Assembly (NCBI GenBank): GCA_900316025.1
Contig: ONBJ01000010.1
Location: forward strand, 1 to 35,030
Origin: an uncultured Eubacteriales bacterium
Lineage (GTDB): Bacteria; Bacillota; Clostridia; Oscillospirales; Acutalibacteraceae
DNA length: 35,030 bases
Direction of reading: 5' to 3'
In this document: positions 14,768 through 22,994 of the stretch, one piece after another
How the letters are laid out: the number at the start of each line of letters is the position of its first letter
How positions within the stretch are numbered: position 1 is the first letter of the stretch
Translations under genes and position numbers: made by a program
The notes under the pieces: model-generated
The model's database searches: none
Seen by the model: only the letters and a program-made list of their open reading frames with translations
Told to the model about the DNA's origin: nothing

Positions 14768-16873
14768 ATGGGATATGTAACGGACGACAGACAGTATCAG
14801 CAGGAATTCTGTTCGGGCGACAGCTGCAGCAGTTATGAATATCTGGGTGTACACAAAGCAGATGACGGAAGCTGTTATGTGTTCAGGGTATGGGCACCGT
14901 CCGCACTGTCTGTATCGGTTGTAGGAGCATTCAACAACTGGGACGAAAATGCCAACCGTATGTCACGCATTGGCAGCGGAAATATATGGGAGTGTTATAT
15001 AAACGGATTAAATGAGTTCGATGCCTACAAGTACTGCATTGTTGCGGAAAATTATGAAAGACTGTATAAATCTGACCCTTACGGATTTCACTTTGAAACA
15101 AGACCGCAGAATGCAAGTCTGATATATGATATTGAGGGCTTTGCTTGGAGTGATGAAGCATGGCTCAGTAAAAGAAAAAATACTGACTATAAACAGTCAC
15201 CGATGAATATATATGAGATACATGCAGGCTCATGGAAAAGATATGAGGACGGAAATCCTCTTAACTATCGTGAGCTGGCAGATGAGCTTGTACCGTATGT
15301 AAAGGAAATGGGTTATACGCATATAGAGCTTATGCCCATAATGGAGTATCCGTTTGACGGCTCGTGGGGTTATCAGACAACAGGTTATTATGCACCTACT
15401 TCAAGATACGGACAGCCTAAGGATTTTATGTATTTTATAAATTTATGCCATCAGAACAGAATAGGAGTAATACTGGACTGGTCGATAACGCAGTTTCCGA
15501 AGGACAGCTATGGACTTGAAAAGTTTGACGGAAGCTGCTGCTATGAATATAAAGACCCCAGAAAAGCAAACCGTAACGATAAGGATACTTTGACATTCGA
15601 TTATTCAAAAAATGAGGTTATAAGCTTTCTTATGTCGAGTGCCGCATTCTGGGCAGACAAGTATCATGCGGACGGAATAAGAATTGACAATGTTGCGGCT
15701 ATGCTTTATCTCGACTACAGCAGAGAGGGCGAGGAGTCGGCGACCAACAAGTTCGGAGGAAAGGAAAACCTCGAAGCAGTTGCATTTGTTCAGAAGCTGA
15801 ATGTAAATATGCACAGGTTATTTCCCAGCCTCATTACGTTTGCAGAGGAGTCGACAGCGTGGCCTATGATTACAAAGCCTGTGGAGCAGGGCGGACTTGG
15901 TTTTGACTTCAAATGGAATATGGGCTGGATGAATGATATGCTGCAATATATGTCTACCGACCCTTTTTACCGCCCCTTCAATCATTCCAGCGTTATATTC
16001 TCATTCTTCTATGCTTTTTCGGAAAGCTTTGTTCTTCCTATTGCACACGATGTTGTTGTATACGGAAAGAAATCCCTTTTCAGCAAGATGCCTGGAGATT
16101 TCAGAAGCAAGTTTGACCATGTGAGAATATTTATGGCATATATGATGATGCACCCCGGCAAGAAGCTTACGTTTATGGGTACAGAGCTTGCTCAGGCTGA
16201 AGAATGGAATACAGACGGAGAGCTTCCGTGGGAGGTTCTTTCCTATGCCGCAAACAGAAAGCTTCATAATTTTATAAAAAGCCTTAACAGATTTTACAAC
16301 GAAAACCCTGCAATGTACGAAACTGAGGATTCGTGGGAGGGCTTTCACTGGATACACCACGATGATTTTACACAGTGCGTACTTGCGTTCAGACGGCTTG
16401 GCAAGGACGGCGACGGTATAATAACCGTATGCAACTTTCTTCCTGTAAAGCGTGAAAATTACAGCATAGGTGTTCCGTATAAGGGAGTGTATACGGAGGT
16501 TTTCAATACAGATGACGTAGAGTTCGGAGGAAACGGCATATCAAATGTAAGTGATATAGTTTCCGAGGACGTTCCTATGCACGGCTATGAGCAGAGTATA
16601 GCTCTTACGATACCGCCGCTTTCTGTTATGTATCTGAAGTGCAAATTCAGAAAGACTGACGATGATGCAAAAAGCGTTGACCTTGAGGACGAAGAAACCA
16701 TAGAGGAAATCAAGGAGCTGAGCGAAAAAATAGCTGAGCTTGAGGAAATGGAAAATTCCGAAGCCGTAAAAGGCGGGGATACCTCAGAAAAGGAAAAAGA
16801 GAAAGAGCCTGAGCAATCGGAAGAAGCTGAAGCAGAAAAGAAAGTCAGCGGTAAATCTATGACTGAGGATTAA
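14768..16873 (+). CDS. glgB: 1,4-alpha-glucan branching enzyme with acidic C-terminal tail
   Basis: GlgB cuts alpha-1,4 chains and rejoins them as alpha-1,6 branches in glycogen. An N-terminal CBM48-like domain (about 25-115, FRVWAPSALSVSVVGAFNNW) precedes the GH13 barrel. The nucleophile is D307 in IRIDNVAAMLYLDY, the acid/base lies in AEEST (about 360) and D428 is in HDVVVYGK, where the common form is HDEVVHGK. The last ~70 of 701 residues form a Glu/Lys-rich tail absent from typical GlgB. ATG 14768 is chosen because AAAGGA lies 9 nt upstream; an in-frame ATG at 14720 lacks a site. It leads the glg cluster, but A3 and a second promoter separate it from glgC. Confidence 0.95.
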   Translation: MGYVTDDRQYQQEFCSGDSCSSYEYLGVHKADDGSCYVFRVWAPSALSVSVVGAFNNWDENANRMSRIGSGNIWECYINGLNEFDAYKYCIVAENYERLYKSDPYGFHFETRPQNASLIYDIEGFAWSDEAWLSKRKNTDYKQSPMNIYEIHAGSWKRYEDGNPLNYRELADELVPYVKEMGYTHIELMPIMEYPFDGSWGYQTTGYYAPTSRYGQPKDFMYFINLCHQNRIGVILDWSITQFPKDSYGLEKFDGSCCYEYKDPRKANRNDKDTLTFDYSKNEVISFLMSSAAFWADKYHADGIRIDNVAAMLYLDYSREGEESATNKFGGKENLEAVAFVQKLNVNMHRLFPSLITFAEESTAWPMITKPVEQGGLGFDFKWNMGWMNDMLQYMSTDPFYRPFNHSSVIFSFFYAFSESFVLPIAHDVVVYGKKSLFSKMPGDFRSKFDHVRIFMAYMMMHPGKKLTFMGTELAQAEEWNTDGELPWEVLSYAANRKLHNFIKSLNRFYNENPAMYETEDSWEGFHWIHHDDFTQCVLAFRRLGKDGDGIITVCNFLPVKRENYSIGVPYKGVYTEVFNTDDVEFGGNGISNVSDIVSEDVPMHGYEQSIALTIPPLSVMYLKCKFRKTDDDAKSVDLEDEETIEEIKELSEKIAELEEMENSEAVKGGDTSEKEKEKEPEQSEEAEAEKKVSGKSMTED

Positions 16874-17060
16874 TTTGGTAAGTCGGTTTATCTCTTGGAA
16901 AACAAGAGTAAATATATATGCCTGAATTCCGTAAAACACACAGAAGAAGCTTTTCAAAAAAACAGGCGTTGCTGAATTTTACGGAGGTTTGGCGAAAAAT
17001 TTCTGTTTCGTAATCTCCACGGTCTAAGTCGGGTTACAGCCCGTCTGACGGCTTCAGTCA

Positions 17061-17160
17061 GGCGATTGCAGTACGCTCACTTAACGTGAGCGTATGCCGT
17101 AAGGGCGTAGCCCTTACGTGACGGTCATAAAAAAATTTTTTTATGACCGCTGCAATCGCC
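17061..17160. repeat. Family A four-way-junction repeat, copy A3
   Basis: The terminal 11-bp repeat GGCGATTGCAG/CTGCAATCGCC encloses H1 TACGCTCAC/GTGAGCGTA (17072-17094), H2 CGTAAGGGC/GCCCTTACG (17098-17118, loop GTA) and H3, a 28-bp perfect palindrome at 17122-17149 (CGGTCATA... with a central A7T7). H1 and H3 abut the outer stem with no unpaired base. It lies between glgB and glgC. Confidence 0.93.
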
Positions 17161-17171
17161 GCAACTTTGGA

Positions 17172-17201
17172 TTGAGCGTAACAGGCAGAAAACAATATAA
17201 A
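17172..17201 (+). promoter_or_regulatory. Possible promoter of glgCDA
   Basis: TTGAGC (17172-17177) and TATAAA (17196-17201) are 18 nt apart, directly after element A3 and 39 nt before the glgC start. Confidence 0.5.
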
Positions 17202-17240
17202 TTTTCGGAAAAGAAGATATATAAAGGAGGAAAAAACATA

Positions 17241-18467
17241 ATGTATCCAAAGCAAACTACAGTAGCGATGATACTGGCAGGAGGACAGGGAAGCAGACTG
17301 GGAGTACTTACCAGAAAGCTGGCAAAGCCTGCAGTACCCTTCGGAGGAAAGTACAGGATTATAGACTTTCCGCTTTCAAACTGTGTAAATTCTGGAATAG
17401 GAGCAGTAGGTGTACTTACTCAGTATCAGCCGCTGGTTCTCAACGAGTATATAGGAAACGGACAGCCCTGGGATCTGGACGGTACTTATGACGGAGTAAC
17501 CTGTTTAAGTCCGTATCAGCAGATGGACGGTGCATACTGGTATTCGGGAACGGCAAATGCTATCTACAGAAATATGAACTTTATCGAAAGATACAATCCT
17601 GAATATGTTGTTGTTCTTTCGGGAGATCATATTTACAAAATGGATTATGCAAAGATGATTTCGGCACACAAGCAAAACAAGGCAGCCTGTACAATAGCAG
17701 TAATAGACGTGCCGCTTGAAGAAGCATCAAGGTTTGGAATACTCAATACAAACCCCGATGGTTCAATATACGAATTTGAGGAGAAGCCTGCAAATCCCAA
17801 GAGTACAAACGCTTCAATGGGAATATACGTATTCAGTTGGGGTAAGCTGAGAAAATATCTTGAAGCAGATGCGGCAGACCCCTCTTCAAGCAACGACTTC
17901 GGTAAGGACGTTCTGCCTGCAATGCTCAACGCAGGAGAGAGAATGTTTGCTTATCAGTTTGAAGGCTACTGGAAGGACGTAGGAACAATAGACAGCCTCT
18001 GGGAAGCAAATATGGATTTGCTCAATCCGAAAGTTCCGCTTGACCTCAGCGGCGAAAAGGACAAGATATATTCGAGAAATCCCTCAATGCACCCTCAGTA
18101 TATAGGTGAAAATGCTAATATACAGAATTCGCTTGTTTCGGACGGCTGCGAGGTAGACGGAAATATAGAATTTTCGGTACTGTTCCCCGGAGTAACAATA
18201 GGAACGGGAGCAACCGTAACGGATTCCATACTTATGCCGGGAGCAGTTGTTGAGGAAGGAGCTACGGTTGAATATGCCATAGTTTCGGAAAACGCTGTTA
18301 TAAAGAAAAGAGCTCACGTAGGAGCAAGACCCGAAAACTACAAGAAAGACGATCAGTGGGGTATTGCGGTAATAGGAGAGGGTGTTACTATAGCTGAGAG
18401 CTGTAATGTAGCTCCCAAGGCTATGGTTGATACCGATGTTGTGGAGGTGACAGACAATGAGGAATAA
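17241..18467 (+). CDS. glgC: Glucose-1-phosphate adenylyltransferase, catalytic subunit
   Basis: GlgC makes ADP-glucose from ATP and glucose-1-phosphate, the committed step of glycogen synthesis. The nucleotide-binding loop [12 protein letters not shown] (13-24), [15 protein letters not shown] (29-43), the substrate loop [14 protein letters not shown] and EEKPANPKS are intact. A left-handed beta-helix with hexapeptide repeats forms the C-terminus. It has 408 residues and ATG 17241 follows AAAGGAGG by 9 nt. It overlaps glgD by 11 nt, so the two subunits are probably translated together, as in the GlgC/GlgD heterotetramers of Firmicutes. Confidence 0.97.
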   Translation: MYPKQTTVAMILAGGQGSRLGVLTRKLAKPAVPFGGKYRIIDFPLSNCVNSGIGAVGVLTQYQPLVLNEYIGNGQPWDLDGTYDGVTCLSPYQQMDGAYWYSGTANAIYRNMNFIERYNPEYVVVLSGDHIYKMDYAKMISAHKQNKAACTIAVIDVPLEEASRFGILNTNPDGSIYEFEEKPANPKSTNASMGIYVFSWGKLRKYLEADAADPSSSNDFGKDVLPAMLNAGERMFAYQFEGYWKDVGTIDSLWEANMDLLNPKVPLDLSGEKDKIYSRNPSMHPQYIGENANIQNSLVSDGCEVDGNIEFSVLFPGVTIGTGATVTDSILMPGAVVEEGATVEYAIVSENAVIKKRAHVGARPENYKKDDQWGIAVIGEGVTIAESCNVAPKAMVDTDVVEVTDNEE

Positions 18468-19572
18468 TGTACTTGGTATAGTATTTGGAAACAATCATGC
18501 AGACAGAGTAGCGGCTCTGACATCACACCGTGCACTGGCATCAGTTCCGTTTGCAGGTAAGTACAGACTTATTGACTTTAACCTTTCCAATATGTCCAAC
18601 AGCGGAATAACCAATATAGGAATAATAGTAAGCAAGAACTTCTTCTCTCTTATGGATCACGTAGGTTCGGGCAAAAGCTGGAACCTTTCAAGAAAGAACG
18701 GAGGCGTACATCTTCTGCCGCCGTTTATCCAGTCAGGTGAAGTAGTCGGAAATTCCGAGATTGAAGCACTTCATTCAGTAAAGAGATTTCTGAACGATGC
18801 AACCGAGGAGTACGTACTTCTTTCGGAGTGCGGTATGGTAGCCAACATAAACTATAACGATATGATCCAGAAGCATATTGATAATAAAGCCGATTTCACG
18901 GTTATGTATGTAACAGGACTTAAAAGCGAGGGAAGAAAAGATGCTCTTTCAATAACAATGGGAGCAGATGACAGAATAGACACGTTCTCGCTCAAATCCT
19001 ACGCAAGCCCCGAAAACAATATAGTAGTAGGAACTATACTGACAAACCGTAAATTCCTTATGGAGCTTGTAGAGGAATGTATAAGCAACAACAAACTCAA
19101 CTATATAAGAAACGTTTTCCAGACCTATGTAAGAAGCTACAGATTTTACGGTTATGAGTTCAAGGGTTATTATTCGCTCATATCCTCAATGGAGGAGTAT
19201 TTTGCCGCAAATATGAGCCTTCTTTCAAGAGAAAACAGACAGGCTCTCTTCAACGGCCGTCAGCCTATTTTCACAAAGGTTCGTGATGATATGCCCAGCC
19301 GCTACGGCTTAGGTTCATCGGTAAAGAACTCACTCATAGCACAGGGCTGTATAATAGAGGGTGAGGTTGAAAACAGTATAATTGCAAAGGGTGTACGCAT
19401 AGGAAAAGGAACGAAAGTAAGCAACTGTATAATTATGCAGGATACCAAGATAGGTTCAGATGCTACCCTTAATTATGTAATATCAGACAAGGACGTTGTT
19501 ATAAAAGATAACAGAGCTTTGTGCGGATATGATTCATTCCCTATTTACATTCCCAGTGAAAAGGTGTTATAA
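18457..19572 (+). CDS. glgD: Glucose-1-phosphate adenylyltransferase, GlgD subunit
   Basis: This GlgC homologue of 371 residues keeps the fold ([20 protein letters not shown] and C-terminal hexapeptide repeats such as [19 protein letters not shown]). The catalytic nucleotide loop is altered: [13 protein letters not shown] replaces GGxGxRL, and the product-binding EEKP segment is missing. GlgD of Geobacillus and Clostridia is known to stimulate GlgC in a mixed complex, so a regulatory, non-catalytic role is expected. ATG 18457 is preceded by GGAGGTG 7 nt upstream, inside the end of glgC. glgA follows after 59 nt. Confidence 0.95.
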   Translation: MRNNVLGIVFGNNHADRVAALTSHRALASVPFAGKYRLIDFNLSNMSNSGITNIGIIVSKNFFSLMDHVGSGKSWNLSRKNGGVHLLPPFIQSGEVVGNSEIEALHSVKRFLNDATEEYVLLSECGMVANINYNDMIQKHIDNKADFTVMYVTGLKSEGRKDALSITMGADDRIDTFSLKSYASPENNIVVGTILTNRKFLMELVEECISNNKLNYIRNVFQTYVRSYRFYGYEFKGYYSLISSMEEYFAANMSLLSRENRQALFNGRQPIFTKVRDDMPSRYGLGSSVKNSLIAQGCIIEGEVENSIIAKGVRIGKGTKVSNCIIMQDTKIGSDATLNYVISDKDVVIKDNRALCGYDSFPIYIPSEKVL

Positions 19573-19631
19573 TAACAGGAGGGTAATCGGGAAACCTGTT
19601 GCCCTATAACAATACGGAGGTAATATATACA

Positions 19632-21062
19632 ATGAAAATTCTTTATTGCACAAGTGAAGCTAATCCCTATGCAGGTTCAGGCGGACTTGCAGATGTTGCG
19701 GCTTCTCTGCCTAAGACACTTCGTCAGCGTGGAGTAGACTGTAGAGTGGTTATGCCGCTTTACGGGGATATTCCTCAGTATCTCAGAGATGGTATAAACT
19801 ATATAACAAACTTTGCCGTACCTGTAGCATGGAGAAGACAGTACTGCGGACTTTTCTGGGCACAGTATGACGGAGTAACCTTCTACTTCATAGATAATGA
19901 GTACTACTTCAAAAGAAAGGGTCTGTACGGATTTTATGACGATGCGGAGCGTTTTGCATTTTTCTCAAGAGCTATTCTTGAAATGCTCCCCCATATAGAT
20001 TTCCACCCCGACCTTATCCATACAAACGACTGGCAGACAGCTCTTGTGCCGACATATTACTATTTCTTCTACTCGAAAAATCCCTGGTATCACAATATCA
20101 AGAGCCTTTATACAATACACAACATACAGTATCAGGGAATGTACGGCTGGGACGTTAATAAGGAATGTGTAGGTATTCCCGAAAAAGATACCAAAATGCT
20201 CGAAATGGACGGCAAGCTGAATATGTCAAAGGGTGCTATAGAAACATCTACAAGAGTTTCCACCGTAAGCCCCTCATATGCAGGCGAAATTCTTGACCCT
20301 TGGTTCTCACACGGTCTTGACCAGATTTTGAAGCACAGAGCGTACAAGCTTTGCGGAATACTCAACGGTATTGACAATGACAGCTATAATCCTGCTACAG
20401 ATATGCACATGTATGCTCACTATACTCCCGAGTACCCTCAGGGCAAGGGTGAGTGCAAACGCAGACTTCAGGAAAGACTTAACCTCCCCCAGAGAGGCGA
20501 CATTCCTATGATAGCTATGGTAACACGTCTTGTAAGTCACAAGGGTCTTGACCTTGTACGTGACGGCATAGAGGATATAATTTACCATAACGATATTCAG
20601 TTTGTTGTTCTCGGCTCAGGAGATAAGGAATATGAGGACTACTTCTGGTATCTCAACAACAAGTATCCCGGAAAGGTATGCTTCTGTCCCGGATTTGTTC
20701 CCGAGCTTGCACGTAAGATTTACGCAGGTTCAGATATTTTCCTTATGCCTTCAAAGAGTGAGCCTTGCGGTCTTTCTCAGATGATAGCACTCAGATACGG
20801 CAGTGTTCCTGTTGTCCGTGAGGTAGGCGGTCTGAGAGACTCCATACACGACAGTCAGGACGGATACGGCAACGGCTTTACATTCAAGAACTATGATTCT
20901 ATGGATATGAACCACGCTCTCAGAAGAGCTATAAACGGTTACTGGAACCGTGACGGCTGGCGTACATTGGTTTACAGAGCTATGACCAGCGATAACTCAT
21001 GGGGACGTTCTGCTAATGACTATATGAACGTATATCAGGATACTATAGACAACTGGAAGTAA
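19632..21062 (+). CDS. glgA: Glycogen synthase (GT5, ADP-glucose)
   Basis: GlgA adds glucose from ADP-glucose to the non-reducing end of alpha-1,4-glucan. The 476 residues show the GT5 features: MKILYCTSEANPYAGSGGLADV at the N-terminus, HTNDWQTALVP, the IHNIQYQG segment, STVSPSYAGEI, VTRLVSHKGLDLV and SKSEPCGLSQMIALRYGSVPVVREVGGL. The N-terminal KxGGL motif reads GSGGL; loss of this Lys is, from memory, common in clostridial GlgA. Start ATG 19632 has ACGGAGG 11 nt upstream. It ends the glg cluster and is followed by family B element B3. Confidence 0.96.
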   Translation: MKILYCTSEANPYAGSGGLADVAASLPKTLRQRGVDCRVVMPLYGDIPQYLRDGINYITNFAVPVAWRRQYCGLFWAQYDGVTFYFIDNEYYFKRKGLYGFYDDAERFAFFSRAILEMLPHIDFHPDLIHTNDWQTALVPTYYYFFYSKNPWYHNIKSLYTIHNIQYQGMYGWDVNKECVGIPEKDTKMLEMDGKLNMSKGAIETSTRVSTVSPSYAGEILDPWFSHGLDQILKHRAYKLCGILNGIDNDSYNPATDMHMYAHYTPEYPQGKGECKRRLQERLNLPQRGDIPMIAMVTRLVSHKGLDLVRDGIEDIIYHNDIQFVVLGSGDKEYEDYFWYLNNKYPGKVCFCPGFVPELARKIYAGSDIFLMPSKSEPCGLSQMIALRYGSVPVVREVGGLRDSIHDSQDGYGNGFTFKNYDSMDMNHALRRAINGYWNRDGWRTLVYRAMTSDNSWGRSANDYMNVYQDTIDNWK

Positions 21063-21114
21063 TTTCCAAATGAGCGGTCGGAATGATTTTCTTATTGTAT
21101 AGCTATGACAATTA

Positions 21115-21198
21115 AAAGTTTTGTCCACTTTTTCAAAAGTGGTGGGGTCAAGGGGCAAAGCCACTTGTGGGATTTTTAAGGGCGAAGCCCTTAAACTC
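21115..21198 (+). repeat. Family B triple-hairpin repeat, copy B3 (divergent arms)
   Basis: Same layout, flanks (AAAGTTT, TTAAACTC) and linker (GTGGGATTT) as the other B copies, but H1 is CCACTTTT/AAAAGTGG and H2 is CAAGGGGC/GCCACTTG with one mismatch. H3 is TTTAAGGGC/GCCCTTAAA. Both H1 arms changed together compared with B1, B2 and B4. Confidence 0.85.
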
Positions 21199-21264
21199 AT
21201 CAACTATTTTATTTTCAACCGCTCAGTTAGAATAATTTTTTAAAATTCGGATATGACAGTATAA

Positions 21265-21298
21265 AGCCGCCGTTCAGGATAAAACCTGAGCGACGGCT
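21265..21298 (-). terminator. Probable terminator of the LytTR-DUF3021 unit
   Basis: On the minus strand AGCCGTCGCTCAGG and CCTGAACGGCGGCT pair over 14 positions with one mismatch and one wobble, starting 7 nt after the DUF3021 stop. The following TTTAT is a weak T-tract. It may also stop read-through from glgA. Confidence 0.5.
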
Positions 21299-21304
21299 GA
21301 GCTT

Positions 21305-21772
21305 TTATGAGCTAGTTTCAGAAGTTGTTTTAACTTTGTCATTAAAAGCTTCAATTTTCTTTTTCATTGAGAAGTACTGACCGAACCATATGAAGAAATA
21401 AATTGCGAGGAAGATGAATATATATACAGCGATTCCTATAAAATTGTGCGGCATCCAATACATAAGATATGCAATCGGAAACATTGTCAGAGAGATTGTT
21501 ATACAGTGAACAATTGTCTGCTTTAAAAGATTCCAACTGTCGATTTCCCAGATAACGGAAGAACCTGCAAAAACTGCTCCGTAAATCAAAGAGCATACAG
21601 TCTGAACGATTACTGCGTTTATTTCATTACCGCAAAGACCGATAAGCTGCGGAACGGTGGGATAATATTTACCGTTATTGATTATAGCTGAAATAATAAT
21701 TGTGATAATATAACTTATACTCAGACCAATCGTAGCACCGATTAAGCAACGCTGAATTATTTTTTTTTTCAT
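21305..21772 (-). CDS. DUF3021 family membrane protein
   Basis: This 155-residue integral membrane protein has four hydrophobic segments (about 8-30, 47-70, 82-105 and 109-131) and a short charged C-terminus. Size, topology and position match the DUF3021 family, whose members are almost always encoded with a LytTR DNA-binding protein; their biochemical function is unknown. The ATG at 21772 follows AGGAGG by 7 nt and starts 12 nt after the LytTR stop, so the two are co-transcribed. The membrane protein may sense or modulate the regulator; this is an inference. Confidence 0.88.
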   Translation of the reverse strand: MKKKIIQRCLIGATIGLSISYIITIIISAIINNGKYYPTVPQLIGLCGNEINAVIVQTVCSLIYGAVFAGSSVIWEIDSWNLLKQTIVHCITISLTMFPIAYLMYWMPHNFIGIAVYIFIFLAIYFFIWFGQYFSMKKKIEAFNDKVKTTSETSS

Positions 21773-21784
21773 TATGATAACCTC

Positions 21785-22225
21785 CTATAAGCCCAATATC
21801 TGCTTGATTTTTGACACATAACGTCTTGAAACATATGTAACCGTTCCGTCCGACAGAGTAACACAAATTGTACCTGAAAAGCTCAAATCAAAGTGAAGAA
21901 CTTTTTTAAGGTTTATAATCTCAGAGTTGGAAATTCTCACAAATCTGTACTGACTGAGATGTTCCTCCAGCTCATATAACCGCTGTCTTAGCGTATATTC
22001 CTTTTGCGTGGATAACGCAAAGGTTTTTCCGCCTGACGCATAAATGCGGATAATATCCGCAGGCGACAATATTTCTGCAAGATTGTTGTAAAAGCCTGTG
22101 ATGACTTCCGGAGATTTGGACGAAAGTCTGCTGATAATGCCGTTGATTTCATCATCTACCTTATCGGTTATGATAATAACCTTTGGTTCAGAACAGCCGT
22201 TATCGATTTTAATTTCTATCTGCAT
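21785..22225 (-). CDS. LytTR-family DNA-binding regulator
   Basis: The 146-residue protein has an N-terminal region (1-45) of unknown role and a C-terminal LytTR domain (about 50-146). IIRIYASGGKTFALSTQKEYTLRQRLYELEE and FVRISNSEIINLKKV...LSDGTVTYVSRRYV are the conserved parts; only these fragments are used as evidence. There is no receiver domain, so it is not a typical two-component regulator. LytTR proteins paired with DUF3021 commonly autoregulate. The ATG at 22225 has AAAGGAGG about 8 nt upstream, and candidate LytTR boxes lie at 22298-22326. Confidence 0.9.
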   Translation of the reverse strand: MQIEIKIDNGCSEPKVIIITDKVDDEINGIISRLSSKSPEVITGFYNNLAEILSPADIIRIYASGGKTFALSTQKEYTLRQRLYELEEHLSQYRFVRISNSEIINLKKVLHFDLSFSGTICVTLSDGTVTYVSRRYVSKIKQILGL

Positions 22226-22297
22226 TCTGTTTTCCTCCTTTGCTGACAGCAGTATATCATTAATAAAACTGAAAATCCATCGATTTTCAACAGGTGG

Positions 22298-22326
22298 TCA
22301 GTTTTCGGATATAAGTGGCAGTTATA
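22298..22326. promoter_or_regulatory. Candidate LytTR direct-repeat binding site
   Basis: TCAGTTTTC (22298-22306) and GCAGTTATA (22318-22326) are two CAGTT-core repeats 20 bp apart, about two helical turns. They lie about 75-100 bp upstream of the LytTR gene. A minus-strand -10 TATACT without a good -35 lies between them and the start, as expected for an activated promoter. This is pattern recognition only. Confidence 0.4.
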
Positions 22327-22343
22327 AAAGCATATCGGAAATT

Positions 22344-22781
22344 TCATAGCCACTGAATAAAAGCCGTTTTGTCGGAGCTGTTATATCCAGCTTTTCTGTA
22401 AAAGTTCAGGGTATCGCTGTTTTTTGAGCCTGTCAGCAGCATAATTTTATAGCAGTCTGCATTTAATGCAAGCTTTTTCGCATAGTCAAGGCAGGCAGTA
22501 GAATACCCCTTTTTTCTGTAGTCGGAGTGTGTCACAACATTTTCAATAAAGGCATATGGGCGTATGTTTCTTGTCAGATTTGGAATAATCACACATACGC
22601 ACGAGGAAACAATTTTACCGTCTTTTTCGCATACAATTATATGATGATTTTCGTCACTCAGAATTTTATTCCATGTATTTTGCAGATGTCTGCTGTTTTC
22701 AGGTATACCGTTTTCGTGTAAATGAGTATATAATTCAAGCAGATCATTAAGCTCGTTTTCTCTTATTTCTCTGATAATCAT
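22344..22781 (-). CDS. GNAT N-acetyltransferase
   Basis: The 145-residue protein is a single-domain GNAT. MIIREIRENELNDLLELYTHLHEN is the usual start, FIENVVTHSDYRKKGYSTAC contains the acetyl-CoA-binding loop (R-K-K-G-Y-S), and LNFYRKAGY is the conserved motif B. The substrate is unknown. ATG 22781 is chosen over an upstream in-frame ATG at 22829 because GAGGTGG lies 5 nt before it. It stands upstream of the LytTR gene on the same strand with a 118 nt gap, so it may be a separate unit. Confidence 0.88.
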   Translation of the reverse strand: MIIREIRENELNDLLELYTHLHENGIPENSRHLQNTWNKILSDENHHIIVCEKDGKIVSSCVCVIIPNLTRNIRPYAFIENVVTHSDYRKKGYSTACLDYAKKLALNADCYKIMLLTGSKNSDTLNFYRKAGYNSSDKTAFIQWL

Positions 22782-22941
22782 TTGTACCACCTCATATGAA
22801 ATTTTAACAGTAAAGCAAAAATATGGCAATAAGAAAATATTCTGCCTATGTATAAAATTACAGTTTATGACATTATAGTCAAAAGATTTTTCTGTAATAT
22901 GGCATATATTAAAACATTATTAAAAAATACGTATAGTGATA

Positions 22942-22970
22942 TTGACAACGTATTATCATTCTAGTAAAAT
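22942..22970 (+). promoter_or_regulatory. Strong promoter of the low-complexity membrane protein gene
   Basis: Consensus TTGACA (22942-22947) and TAAAAT (22965-22970) are 17 nt apart, just upstream of the AAGGGGG site and ATG 22995. Confidence 0.8.
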
Positions 22971-22994
22971 TAAGTCGTAAAGGGGGATTTTTTT

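Larger units (their letters stand above)
16874..17240. other. glgB-glgC intergenic region
   Basis: This 367 nt region contains small imperfect hairpins (CTCTTG/CAAGAG at 16892-16908; CCGTAAAA/TTTTACGG flanking about 40 nt; CTGAC/GTCAG just before A3), then family A element A3 and a likely glgC promoter. None of the small hairpins has a terminator T-tract. No gene was found. Confidence 0.65.

Noticed and set aside
16892-16908. CTCTTG/CAAGAG hairpin after glgB as a terminator
   Set aside because: Only six base pairs and no T-tract.
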